Shown here: positions 26,650 to 36,306 of the stretch, piece after piece | How the letters are laid out: every line of letters begins with the position of its first letter | Numbering within the stretch: the stretch's first letter is position 1 | Source of the DNA: Pelagomonas calceolata | Taxonomy: Eukaryota > Sar > Pelagophyceae > Pelagomonadales > Pelagomonadaceae | DNA length: 64,000 bases | Direction of reading: 5' to 3' | NCBI GenBank assembly: GCA_918797485.1 | Contig: CAKKNE010000005.1 | Span: forward strand, 372,001 to 436,000 | Notes under the pieces: generated by a model | Seen by the model: only the letters and a program-made list of their open reading frames with translations | Database searches by the model: none | What the model was told of the DNA's origin: nothing | Translations under genes and position numbers: made by a program

Positions 26650-28760
26650 TCAGGCCGACCGTAATCCTTCGAGCGCGTGCTCGACGTCCCTGCACGAGTT
26701 GTAGTGCAGGAACGAGATCCGCGTCACGTCCGTACTAGAACCGAGGGCCTCCCAGAGCGCGGGGCAGTAGTGCGTGCCGTGCGTCGCGTAGACTTTGCGG
26801 GAGCGGAGGTGCTCCACGAGCGCCGCGGGCGCGACGCCTTCTTTGGCGACGGCGAAGGTCGCGGCGCGCGCGTCGAGCGCGTCACTCACGCCGTAGACGC
26901 ATAGGCCGGCGATATCGTCGACGCCGGCGAGGAACTGGCGTTTCAGGAGGTGCTCGTGGGCGCCAATGGCCGCGAAGCCGGCGCGGAGGCGGTCGCGCCG
27001 CGTCAGCGAGCCGCCGTCGGTGATGCCGCCGAAGCGGTCGCCCAGCGCCGCCAGGTAGTCCACGGCGGCCGTCGCGCCAGACAAAGCTTCGAAGGACGGC
27101 GTCCCCAGCTCCCACCGCGATAAGTAGCACGACTCGTCCCGCGGCAGGCCGTCGTCCGAGACCCTCAACTTGTCCGGTTTCAGAGATGACAGTAATTCCC
27201 TTCTCCCATACAAAGCCCCGCAGTGGGGCCCGAAGAACTTGTAGGGGCTCACCACCAAAAAATCCGCGTCTAGCGCTTGCACGTCTATCAAGTTGTGGGG
27301 CGCGTAGTGGACGCCGTCGAAGAACGTCAGCGCGTTCTTTTTGAGCGTAGCGATGCGGTGGCAGTCGTGGATCGTGCCCGTGCCGTTGCTCGCGAGGCCG
27401 CAGGCTATCAGTCGCGTGTTCTCGTCGACCAGCGTCTCCAGAGCGTCCACGTCTAACGAGCCGTCCTCGCGCACGGTCATGTATCGTATGTCACAGCCCG
27501 CCCGCTGCGCGGCGAGGACCCAGGGCTGGACGTTGCTGTCGTGGTCGGCCTGTGTGAGTTTTCTTTTGTGTGGCGGCGACGGCGTATGAAGGGTGTGAAG
27601 ACGCGGGCCGCCACGATGGAAAGCACGACGTTGTCCCCCTCGGACCAGGTCCCGCCCAGCGCCCGCGCGACGTGGACCACGAGCGCCGTCGCCGAGGGCC
27701 CGAACACGACTTCGTCGCTCTCGCAATGCAACAAGTCCCCCAGCGCGCCGCGCGCCTCCCTTAATACATCCGTCGACGCCAGCGAGTGCGGATGCTGCCC
27801 GCCGACGTTCGCCCCGAACGCAATTTGGCGGGAGACGGCCTCGACGACGGTATGATGACACTGCGAGCCCGCGGCGCCATCCAATAAAGAGGCGTCGGCC
27901 GGCAGGCCCGGGAACTCCGCGCCGACGTCGAACGTCCCCACTTGTTGCCGCAATTTGTTTAAAGATCGAAAGGCCTCGAAGTGCGTGTCCGCCTCGACGT
28001 CGGCCCGGCGGTACGAGAAGTAGCCCACGGCCCGGTCATTCAACGAGTGGTTCGCGCCGCCGCGGTGCAGGATGCGGTCGTCAAAAATCACGGCCCCGCC
28101 CCGCGGCACCTTCGCCGCGACCACGTCGGCCAGCGTGAAGCCGACCGTCTCCGGCTGATGATCTCGTTGATACACGATGTCCTCATCAAAGCTCCCCGTG
28201 TGGTGGTTCGTAGAGACGTGGCTTCGGGGCACGAACTCCGTGGGCCCGCTCTCGTAGTCGGCGCAGGCGTCGTCCAGCGCTATAAGTACATTAAGGATCT
28301 TCGCCGATTGATGCTCCGCGGAGTCGTGTCTGGAGTCCGCGTGCCAGCCCTGCGCCGGCGCGCCCGGTTTTGACAGCACAATCCCGCAGAAGGCCTCCTT
28401 GCAATCAGCACCTAATGTAGCCTCGGCGACGGCCCTACACTTCGCGAGGTCTCCCTCGGAAAACGCTGCAAAGGGCGCGGGCACGTCGTAGCGGTGCGGG
28501 CTCCTCAGTACGACCTCCTCGAAGGAGTCTCGGGAACCGACGCCGAGGGGCACGCCCTCCGTTAACGCCATCGCTTCATTGGTCTTCTCCAGTAACGTCG
28601 TGGCGACGCGGTCGAGTTCGGTGGTGAGGAAGTCGTCGATGACGACGACGCCGTGCTCGTCCAGTAGTGAAGCTATTTGGTGTGGCGGTGTTGCGCCGCT
28701 GACGGCGAAGGCGTGCAGGCGGCGCGTGGTGAGGCGGCGGGCCAGCCGCAGAGCCAGCAT
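26650..28760 (-). CDS. PhyH dioxygenase-class V aminotransferase fusion
   Basis: Two exons (28760-27603 and 27549-26650) give 685 aa. Residues about 25-275 are a phytanoyl-CoA-type Fe(II)/2-oxoglutarate dioxygenase with the metal motif WHADSR (HxD), the distal ILHRGG histidine and a YFSYR arginine. From about residue 285 the chain is a class V PLP aminotransferase of cysteine-desulfurase type: LDGAAGSQ start, EVVFGPSATALVV, and the PLP lysine in SPYKFFGPHCG. The 53-nt intron (27550-27602, GT-AG, phase 0) lies inside the aminotransferase half. An N-terminal basic leader (MLALRLARRLTTRRLHAF) suggests organelle targeting. The fusion implies linked oxidation and PLP chemistry on one small molecule; the substrate is unknown. 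Confidence 0.85.
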
Positions 28761-29048
28761 CTTGGGTTACGGCTGCTGGCGCGCGCGGAGATTTCAAGAG
28801 GCGCGCTGTGACGACGCGCTGGGTGGCACAGACGACACTGTAGCCTCTATTTAGATCGATAGACGCGCGTGCGCGGCGCTTAGAATTCAAATGAATAGCT
28901 GCCTGCCAGAGCTGTTTTGCAGTCTGCAGTGCTCCTCGCGCGACCGAGCTTGAAGCCATTCGTGCGAGCTCTCTGACTCTCCAGACATCGGTGAGCACTG
29001 ATAAGAGCTGAGAAACCGCGTGCCGTGCCGGCAGAGCAAACACCAGCC

Positions 29049-30739
29049 ATGCAGCGCTTCACAGCCCTGGTGAGGCGCCGCTTCGCCACGACGTCCACGC
29101 TCTACGTCGACGGCGCCGCCGCGCCGGCAAGCGACAACGCTACGATAAATACGCGCAGCCCGGCCGACGGCTCGGTCCTCGCCGAGCTCTCGGACGCGTC
29201 CGCCGACGACGCGCGGCGCGCGGTCGCCGCGGCGGCGCGGTGCCATGCGTCGGGCGCGTACTTCCGCGACGGCGCGGCGCGGCGCGACGCGCTCGAGCGG
29301 GCCGCCGCCGCGCTGCGCGAGGACGCGACCGTGTACGCGACGAACGAGGCGCGCGCGCGTTTGCGGCGTCCCAGGGATTTTCGTTGATTCTTCACGTTGT
29401 TCCTCGATTGCGCGGAGTCACGCCATCGCCGCGGCGTCGTCTCGACTCCTGATCCGCGCAGGACTGCGGCAAGACGTTCGCGGAGGCCGAGGGCGACGTG
29501 GCCTACTGCGCGGACATGCTCGACTACTACGCGGGCCTCGTGGTCGACGGCGCGACACGGGAGCGGCGCGCGCCGCCGCCGGCCGCGTACGAGCTCGACG
29601 CCGCGTGCAGCATCGCGACGTACCCGGCGGGCGTCGCGGCCCTCGTGACGCCCTGGAACTACCCGCTGCTCCAGGCCGTGCTCAAGGTCGCGCCGGCCGT
29701 CGCCGCGGGCTGCCCCTTCGTGCTCAAGCCGAGCCCCCTCGCGTCGCTGACCTGCGTCGACTTTTTGCAAACAATCCTGGGCCCGCTCACGCCGCCGGGC
29801 GCCTGCAACCTGCTCACGGGCGGCCCGCCGCTCTCGGCCGTGGACCGGGGCGCCGGCGCGCTGCTGGCGGACCCGCGCGTCGCCGTCTGCAGCTTCACGG
29901 GGTCGAGCCGCGGCGGCGAAGCTGTTTTGAATGCGGCCGCGCCCTTCGCGCGGCCGTCGGCGCTGGAGCTCGGCGGCAAGGGCGCGCTCGTCGTCCTCGA
30001 CGACGCCGACGTCGAGGCGGCGGCGGACCAGGCGCTGGTCGGCATTTTGTCCTGTGCGTGACAGTGTCTATCTACGCCATCGCCGCGACCCCTTCCCGCC
30101 GCAGGTGCCGGCCAGGTCTGCTCCGCGACGTCTCGGTTACTGATCCAGCGGCCGATCTACGACGCCGTCGTCGAACGAGTGCTAGAGAAGATGGCCGCCG
30201 TGGTCGTCGGCAAGCCACTCGACGCGGCGACGACGATGGGCCCGCTCGTGTCGCGGGAGCAGCAGGAGCGCGTCCTCGGCTTCGTCGAGCGGGCGCGGCA
30301 GGCGGCCCTCGACGTGCGCCAGCCTGCGGCCCAGGCTGACGGTAGCGGCTACTTTGCGCCGCCGACGTTGGTCTTGGGCGACCTCGAGGGGAGCGAGGTC
30401 TGGCGCGAGGAGGTCTTCGGGCCAGTACTATGCGCGATGCCGTTTGAGAGTGATGAAGACGCCATCAACTTAGTGAACGCGTCGCGGTTCGGTCTGGCGC
30501 ACGCCGTGTTCTCGGCGGACGAGGCGCGGGCCGCAAAGTGCGCCGACGCGCTGGACGCGGGCGTCGTCTGGGTGAACGCCAACCAGATCCTCTGGCCGGA
30601 CACGCCTTTTGGTGGGTGGAAGGCTTCTGGGTTTGGCTTCGAGCAGGGTGCCGAGGGGATGGCGCCGTTTTTGCGGCGGAAGAGTGTTGTTGTGGCTCCG
30701 AGTCCTGCGCCTGAGAGGGGGTATGTTGCGGCTTGGTAA
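29049..30739 (+). CDS. Aldehyde dehydrogenase (BADH-like), three exons
   Basis: Exons 29049-29354, 29462-30053 and 30105-30739 give 510 aa, a normal ALDH length. Seen motifs: TPWNYPLLQAVLKVAPAVAAGC, the NAD-site FTGSSRGG, catalytic Glu in LELGGKG, and the nucleophile Cys in GQVCSATSR, then EEVFGPVLC and PFGGWKASGFG. This set fits betaine-aldehyde-type dehydrogenases that oxidise aldehydes to acids with NAD(P)+. The leader MQRFTALVRRRFATTST looks mitochondrial. The second intron (30054-30104) is GT-AG; the first (29355-29461, 107 nt) restores NEARDCGKTFAEA only with a GC donor. Both introns carry ACGCCATCGCCGCG. Confidence 0.88.
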
Positions 30740-31212
30740 ACTATCCAAGTCTGAAACTTAGCGTTTCTAGAGATTCTCGGCGGGGTCTTTGTGTCTTGTC
30801 TGGCGAGTCTTCCTTTACGACGCGCCGCGATCTAGAGATGAACAAACAAGCGATCTACCCAAAGTGCCATTTAGACCTGCCGTTCATCCTCCCCACTCCG
30901 CGACGGGGGCCGGGGGTTTTGGGGGGCCGTCGTCGGCGCCGGCGATGAGCAGGAGCCCGTCGACAATAATCTGGAGTTCGGCCGCTGACGTGTTCATCCC
31001 GACGGCGAGCTCTTCCAACTGTTCTTCCCAGGTTGGTGGGGGAGCCTGAGGCGGAGGCGGCGGGGCCTGCGCGAGCCCGCTGTCCACGAAGTCGTACGGG
31101 CCGAAGAGCTCGTCGAGCTCGCGGGCGATGTCGTCCCGGTCGTGAGGACGAGTCGATCACGTTTACGCACGGACTCTTCGGACCGGCGTCGGGCCCCGAC
31201 CAGTTCCGGCAG
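30740..31212. other. Gap with a possible short minus-strand exon
   Basis: 473 nt between the dehydrogenase and the next plus-strand gene. A minus-strand frame from about 31140 to 30884 reads RDDIARELDELFGPYDFV, a proline stretch, then EEQLEELAVGMNTSAAELQIIVDGLL: helical and protein-like. It has no ATG at its open 5' side; a Met lies at 31087. It may be a small gene or terminal exon, but I cannot place the rest. Confidence 0.3.
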
Positions 31213-31980
31213 ATGGCTCGAAACAACTCGTACGCTCGACGGCGCATGTCGCCGGCGTCGGAGCGGCGGCGCACGTTGCTGGCCGGCGCCGGCGGCGTGG
31301 TGCAGCTCCGTCGCCTCGCGAGCGGCCGGTGCCGCGTATCTCGGGTCGGCGAGACGCGGCGCGCGCAGTACCGCGAGGAGCGCGACGCGAAGCGCCGCGA
31401 GCGGCTGGAACGCGCACTGGACGAGGCACGCGCGGCGAGCCAGGGGCTCGGGAAAAATTTCTGGGCCCTCTACTACAGTGCCTGGGCCATTTTCCTGGCC
31501 TGCCTCACGTCGCTAGCGTTTTGCGTGTGGTGGAGGCGGTATCTTACTTTCGGGAATCGCGCGCTGCTGCTCGTCCTGGGGCTCGCGACATCTTACATAG
31601 GCGAGCAAGTCGAGTATGGACGGCCTATATTCGGTTATGATCTTGGAAATTGGATTCCCGGGCTGCTCGGTGTCGCCACGTGGACAGGGGTGCTCACTTG
31701 TCTTTTCGCTACGTTCGGGTGTTTTTCGGCGCCATGCACCCTTGGCCTCTTCGTTTCGAGCCTGAGCTTCGAGCTGTGGCGGCGTAGGACTATTGACTCC
31801 AGGATGGGAGAGTGTGAGCCGGACGCAGAAGATGAATTGGAATGTGTGCCCTACTTCATCCTTATCATAGGCTTTGCCGTCGGCCATTGGTGGCAGGGGC
31901 GCGTCGCGGAGGGCGCGGGGCTCTTCGCACTTTACGCCGTGGCGATCTGGCTCGCTTCCCGTAGAGTTGGGGAGGGTTAA
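31213..31980 (+). CDS. Multi-pass membrane protein, unknown
   Basis: 255 aa from the Met at 31213 (MARNNSYARRRMSP). A basic, helical N-terminal third (RAQYREERDAKRRERLERALDEAR) precedes about five hydrophobic segments (ALYYSAWAIFLACLTSLAFCVWW; ALLLVLGLATSYIG; LLGVATWTGVLTCLFATFGCF; a short one near LGLFVSSLSF; PYFILIIGFAVGHWW and GLFALYAVAIWLA). An acidic loop (ECEPDAEDELECVP) separates the last pair. I do not recognise a family. Single exon; the frame upstream to 31033 is open but lacks protein character. Confidence 0.65.
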   Translation: MARNNSYARRRMSPASERRRTLLAGAGGVVQLRRLASGRCRVSRVGETRRAQYREERDAKRRERLERALDEARAASQGLGKNFWALYYSAWAIFLACLTSLAFCVWWRRYLTFGNRALLLVLGLATSYIGEQVEYGRPIFGYDLGNWIPGLLGVATWTGVLTCLFATFGCFSAPCTLGLFVSSLSFELWRRRTIDSRMGECEPDAEDELECVPYFILIIGFAVGHWWQGRVAEGAGLFALYAVAIWLASRRVGEG

Positions 31981-33286
31981 TGAGCTTGCTTAGTGCTTAC
32001 TACTAGTACCTAGGTCCGCGTCCCCGTACCCCGCGCGGGCGGCCCACCGACCCGCGCAGTCGAGGCGATCTGCCGACGGTCCGCGCTGTCGCTGTGACCG
32101 CCAGGTCCGCGCGCCAGCGGTGCGGCGCCGCCGGGGGATGGCCTGGTGAGGCGCGGCCGCGATCGCGTGCGGGACGGCGTCTCGTCGAACGAGCTCCAAC
32201 GCGTGGAGCGGAGCACCCCCGGGCTAGAACCGGCTGCCCACGCCGCGTTGGCGTGCCGGGGGCTGCATCCGTGGCATCCTCGGCTCCTGTGACGCCCTGT
32301 GATGCCGCTGAAGTGCTTTTTTGGGGACCAATGGGGGGTCTTCGGCCCGGCTGCCGCCTCGCACGCCCTACGTAACGTAGCAGGCTGGTGCCAGGCGACT
32401 TGCACGGGCCAAATTCTTTTTTTGTGTGGCATACACGGCGCTTGACGTGTCTCTTTCTGGCAGCTTCACTCTGAGGCAAGAACACTAGGAAAAGGCTAGT
32501 AACAGGTGAAGTGCGCCGCCGCGCGTCCCCACTCGCCAGGGTGGGCCAGAGACAGTTGGGAATCGAAAGGGCGAATATACGAGTACGACAGCGGATGGTG
32601 TTATTCGGGACGCGGTGGGCCGTAACGCTCCAGTTTTACCACTCGCAGGAGTCGTTTCTTCGCGCGCCGAGGCAAGTCTGAGCAGCGAGGCTTCCAGCAG
32701 AACGATTTTACCGCGCACACGCCTCCGGGAAGTGCCAATTTAGCGACCGGTGATGACAGGGACGTACTTCGACTGCTACACCAAGAAGGCCGTGAAGAAA
32801 GGCTAGTTTTGCCGTATTGACTGCTTCAAAGACACGGAATTCTTGCCAAGGACTCCCTGGACAACATCCACGCTGCTGCGCGGCGTCACTCCGCCGCGCA
32901 CCGCGAACTTGTACCTCAGAGTGTTGCTGTTAAATTTGACTGAACGCACGTGCCCGCGTCTTCATACACGCTGCGCGCGGCCTTCTGCAATTGCAATCAA
33001 CCAAAGAGACTGCCGCGGGCAAAAACAGCAATCAAAGTCGGACTTTCAGCACCTGCGTGGGGCGCCGGAACTCGACCGAGCGCTGAGATTTTTTTCAGAA
33101 CACACATCCGCGCCGCGCGCCCGCGCGCCCCGCCTCAGGCCGCGCTCCGAGCCCTGGAGACGACGTCCGAGCGCCCCCGGCCGCCCGAATCCCCCTCCAC
33201 ACACCTGCCGCGCCGCCGCGCGCCTCGCAAACCCGCGACCCCCACAAAACACAAGCAACCCGCGCAGGCCCCCCAGAAGAAGCGCC
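31981..33286. other. Long intergenic gap
   Basis: 1.3 kb, the longest gene-free stretch. Open frames on both strands are Arg/Pro-rich and look like GC artefacts. A 17-codon ORF at 32753-32806 (MTGTYFDCYTKKAVKKG) stands alone. It probably holds the promoter and 5' leader of the HSF gene; no RNA gene or repeat was recognised. Confidence 0.4.
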
Positions 33287-34738
33287 ATGGCGACGCCCCC
33301 GCCGACCGGCTCCGCCGCGGCCCGCTCCGCCCTCGCCCAGAAGCTCTCGGGCGTGCCCCCGGACTACTTCGTGATCAAATTGTACCAGATGCTCCAGGAG
33401 CAGCGGGAAGTGCTCACGTGGGACCCGGATGGAGGCATCATCATCCACGATCGCCAGCGCCTGGAAGCGACGCTGTCTGTTTATTTCAGACACAACCGGT
33501 TCACGTCGTTTCAGAGACAACTGAACAACTTCGGCTTCCACAAGAAGCGCAAGCCCACGGCCTGCCTGTCGGGCACGGCGGCGCAGCAACGGAAAGGCGC
33601 GGCCTACGACCACCCGCTCCTCGTCGGGCAGCAGCCCGAGGCCGTCCTCCGCCTCCGCCGCGACGCGCGCCCGCGCCAGCCGCGCGGCGAGGCCTCTCCT
33701 AGGAGATCGACGGCGCGCCAGCGCTCGGCCCGCGCGCCGCCCGTCGGCGAGGGCGCGTTCAATCTGCTCGCGGACGTCGCCGCGACGGAGCTGCGGAGAG
33801 AAAATTCAAGGGGAGAGCTCGAGGCCGACGCGGAACTACTGACGAGGAACGCTAGTTCGTCGGAAGACCTCGAGGATAGAGGCGCATCCGCCTCGCCTCC
33901 CAGAGTCTCGGACTCGGAAGGCCGAACCTCGTCCGAGGAGAGAAGTTCCTCAGTAGCCTCCTCCGAAAACCGCAACGAACGTTCAAGTTCAAGAGACGAC
34001 GACGGCTCCGGTTCTGGTAGTGACGACGGCCACCGGAGGCAGCAGCACCCGGACGCGCCCCCCGCAATAGTGGGCGGCTCGCCGCGAAGAAGCCCTCAAA
34101 AGCCCTTCCCCGTCTTACTAAAAGACATGCTCGACGCGACTTCTGATCAAATCCTGGCCTGGTCGGCCGACGGCGCGGCCTTCGAGATCCGCGACGCCGA
34201 GGCGCTGCAAAGGGACGTGCTGCCCAAGTTCTTCCGCCACGTCCGCGCCGGCGTCCGTTCCTTCGCGCCGCCGCGGCGACGGCGTGCAGGTGGTGTAGGC
34301 TCGGCGCACGCCATCGCCGCGCCCGCCTCGGAGACCAACGGGGGAACAACACAGGCGCGCCTCGCGTCGTTCCAGCGCCAGCTCTCGCTCTACCAGTTCC
34401 GAAGGGCCAAGGCCGCGCCCGGCGCGCCCGCGCCGCCCATGGCCTACGCGCACCCGCGCTTTACCAGAGACGCCGACGCCGCGGCCTTGTCGAGCGTCAC
34501 GCGCGCGGCGTCGCCGAAATCGTCGCCGCCGTCGTCACCAAAAGCGGCCGCGCCGGGCTCGGCCGAGGCGCCGACGTCGCCGCGCGTGCGGCCGCGGGAA
34601 GCGAACGAAGAAAGCGCCCTGACGGCGCTCTTCGCGCTCTCCGGCGTGTCCTCGTCCGACGCGGGCGGCGGCGGCGACGCCGCTCCCGTCGAGCCGAAGC
34701 GGCAGAAGGTCGACGAGCCCGTGCGCGTCGTCGGCTGA
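33287..34738 (+). CDS. HSF-type transcription factor with two DNA-binding domains, two exons
   Basis: Exons 33287-34240 and 34355-34738, 445 aa. The start is MATPPPTGSAAARS in a CCATGG context. The first HSF domain (about residues 25-87) runs FVIKLYQML through FRHNRFTSFQRQLNNFGFHKK. The second (about 265-335) runs PFPVLLKDML through LPKFFRH, the intron, then ARLASFQRQLSLYQFRR. Between them is a long Ser/Arg/Asp-rich acidic linker. The 114-nt intron (34241-34354, GT-AG, phase 0, no stop) interrupts the second domain exactly before its recognition helix. HSF family proteins bind heat-shock-type DNA elements, usually as trimers; no clear HR-A/B coiled coil is seen. Two HSF domains in one chain is unusual. 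Confidence 0.85.
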   Translation: MATPPPTGSAAARSALAQKLSGVPPDYFVIKLYQMLQEQREVLTWDPDGGIIIHDRQRLEATLSVYFRHNRFTSFQRQLNNFGFHKKRKPTACLSGTAAQQRKGAAYDHPLLVGQQPEAVLRLRRDARPRQPRGEASPRRSTARQRSARAPPVGEGAFNLLADVAATELRRENSRGELEADAELLTRNASSSEDLEDRGASASPPRVSDSEGRTSSEERSSSVASSENRNERSSSRDDDGSGSGSDDGHRRQQHPDAPPAIVGGSPRRSPQKPFPVLLKDMLDATSDQILAWSADGAAFEIRDAEALQRDVLPKFFRHVRAGVRSFAPPRRRRAGGVGSAHAIAAPASETNGGTTQARLASFQRQLSLYQFRRAKAAPGAPAPPMAYAHPRFTRDADAAALSSVTRAASPKSSPPSSPKAAAPGSAEAPTSPRVRPREANEESALTALFALSGVSSSDAGGGGDAAPVEPKRQKVDEPVRVVG

Positions 34739-34947
34739 CCAACCCTCCCGACACATCCTTCCATCCCCGGGGTCCTTTCAAGGTCCGGGGCATCCGCTAA
34801 GCACGCGGTTGGTGTGTATCCTAGCGTCGACGGCGTGACGGTCTTTCGAATTAAATTACACGCACAGCAGCTAGTAGTAGGCCGGACGGCGTCGACGGCG
34901 TCCAGCTCGACGCCGTCGACGCGACCGAAGGAGGGACGGCACAGCAG

Positions 34948-35748
34948 CTAGTCGCCGTCGGCCCAGTCCAGCGCCTCCGTCGCGTACCGGTACCCGAAGA
35001 AGCCCGCACATCCTACAACCGGCAGCGCCCCCACGAACCACGGGAACCCGTCCACGTAGAAGACGCCTCTCGCCATCAGCGTCGCGACGAACGGAATCGA
35101 CAGCACGCCGAGCAACTCCGCGTTCACGATGGACGTCATCCTCTTCACCAATGCTGGAGACAAGGGCGGCACGTCGCCTTTTTGCTTCGCCACGGCTCTT
35201 TGTACGATCTTGATCGTTGGAAAATAGGACGCACTTCCGACGACCGCCAACAGGGACATCTTCACCCAAAACAGGGGTTCGTGCGCGTAGAACTCCCAGC
35301 CCTTGGCGTAGGCCGTGGCCCGGAAGTAGCCCGAGACCAGTATGAGTAACCCGCTTAATCCATAGACTATATCTGCGGTCGCCAAGAGATCAAACGATTC
35401 TTCACTCATGTCTTCTTTTAGTAGTAATCTTTCTGTCGTCAATGAACCAACTATGCCCATCAACGCCAGATAGTGCGAGTACGCAGCTATCGCAGAGGGC
35501 AGCGCGTCGGCGGCGAGCGCCGGTCCCGCGGTGACGAGTGACGCGGCGGCCAGCGCGGTTATTGCAGGTGCCCTGTGCCGCGGCGGTGCGTCGACGGCGT
35601 GGTGCTGCGGCTCGTTTGCTGCTGCATGGCCGCAGGTGCGTGGGAAATGGCGTTTGTAGAGTCGCAAGGCTCGCGGTATCGGCTGCTGCACATAGGCACA
35701 AGTCGACACGAATCCCAAAGCGAGCAAACTCGCCCTCGAACGGGCCAT
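34948..35748 (-). CDS. DUF2214-family membrane protein, probably plastid-targeted
   Basis: About 266 aa from the Met at 35748 (MARSRASLLALGFV); a Met three codons upstream is also possible. The first ~75 residues look like a bipartite leader: signal peptide, then a basic, Ala/His-rich transit-like region. The mature part is a DUF2214 domain with four hydrophobic segments (SHYLALMGIVGSL; DIVYGLSGLLILVSGY; LFWVKMSLLAVVGSASYF; LLGVLSIPFVATLMARG) and a last helix near FVGALPVVGCAGFF. DUF2214 occurs in cyanobacteria and algal plastids; its function is not established. The transit region also holds a CACGCCGTCGACG word ending in AG, so an intron there is possible. Confidence 0.75.
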   Translation of the reverse strand: MARSRASLLALGFVSTCAYVQQPIPRALRLYKRHFPRTCGHAAANEPQHHAVDAPPRHRAPAITALAAASLVTAGPALAADALPSAIAAYSHYLALMGIVGSLTTERLLLKEDMSEESFDLLATADIVYGLSGLLILVSGYFRATAYAKGWEFYAHEPLFWVKMSLLAVVGSASYFPTIKIVQRAVAKQKGDVPPLSPALVKRMTSIVNAELLGVLSIPFVATLMARGVFYVDGFPWFVGALPVVGCAGFFGYRYATEALDWADGD

Positions 35749-35757
35749 CGTGAGCAT

Positions 35758-36306
35758 TTAATCCTGACGGCAAACCAAGGCTGTGTGAGGGAGAGAGGCA
35801 GAGAGGCGCAAAGGGATGTACGGAAGCGCCCAGCTTGGCGCCGCCAGGCCTCAAAGCAACAATATGACAGGTCGCGAGACCTCGGGGGCTGCAGAAACTA
35901 CAGTAAAGAGCAGCAGACCGACCGCCCGCCCCACAAAAGCGGGATCGCTCCGGAGGGCTCCTCCACTCCACTCCGCCGCCGCCGGCCGCCGCATGGCGAG
36001 CCCCGACCGGGCTTCAAGGAACCTGCAGCTGAGCCAAAATCGTACGAGCTTGGCGTTCAGATTCCTCTTCCAAGCGCAGCCCGCGGCCCGCCCGCTCGCC
36101 TCGTGGACGCCTGGCCCTCGCTGGCACCCAAAGCGCGCGGCGGGGCTGCCCCCGGGCGCCCGCGCGGCCGCCGCGGAGCCAGCAGCTGGCAGCCAGGGTT
36201 CGGAGCCACGAGCGTGCCGCCCCGTGGGCCCGGGGAGCGTGCCCACAGCGCGCCACCGGGCCAACCTCGGAACGCGAGGCGCGGGCCCGCCGCGGCCGTT
36301 CCCGCG
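35758..36306. other. Divergent intergenic gap
   Basis: About 550 nt between the DUF2214 and LOV-like genes. The plus-strand frame is open through it into the LOV-like gene, but its translation is Arg/Pro/Ser-rich and I take it as leader DNA. No motif copy seen. Confidence 0.35.

Noticed and set aside
32003-32485. 160-codon minus-strand frame
   Set aside because: Biased Arg/Pro/Ala composition typical of GC artefacts here; no start context or domain.
32753-32806. 17-codon ORF MTGTYFDCYTKKAVKKG
   Set aside because: Too short and isolated to support a gene; possibly an upstream ORF of the HSF gene.
35575-36306. N-terminal extension of the LOV-like protein (244 codons)
   Set aside because: Open only because of high GC; sequence lacks domain character and overlaps the DUF2214 gene on the other strand.
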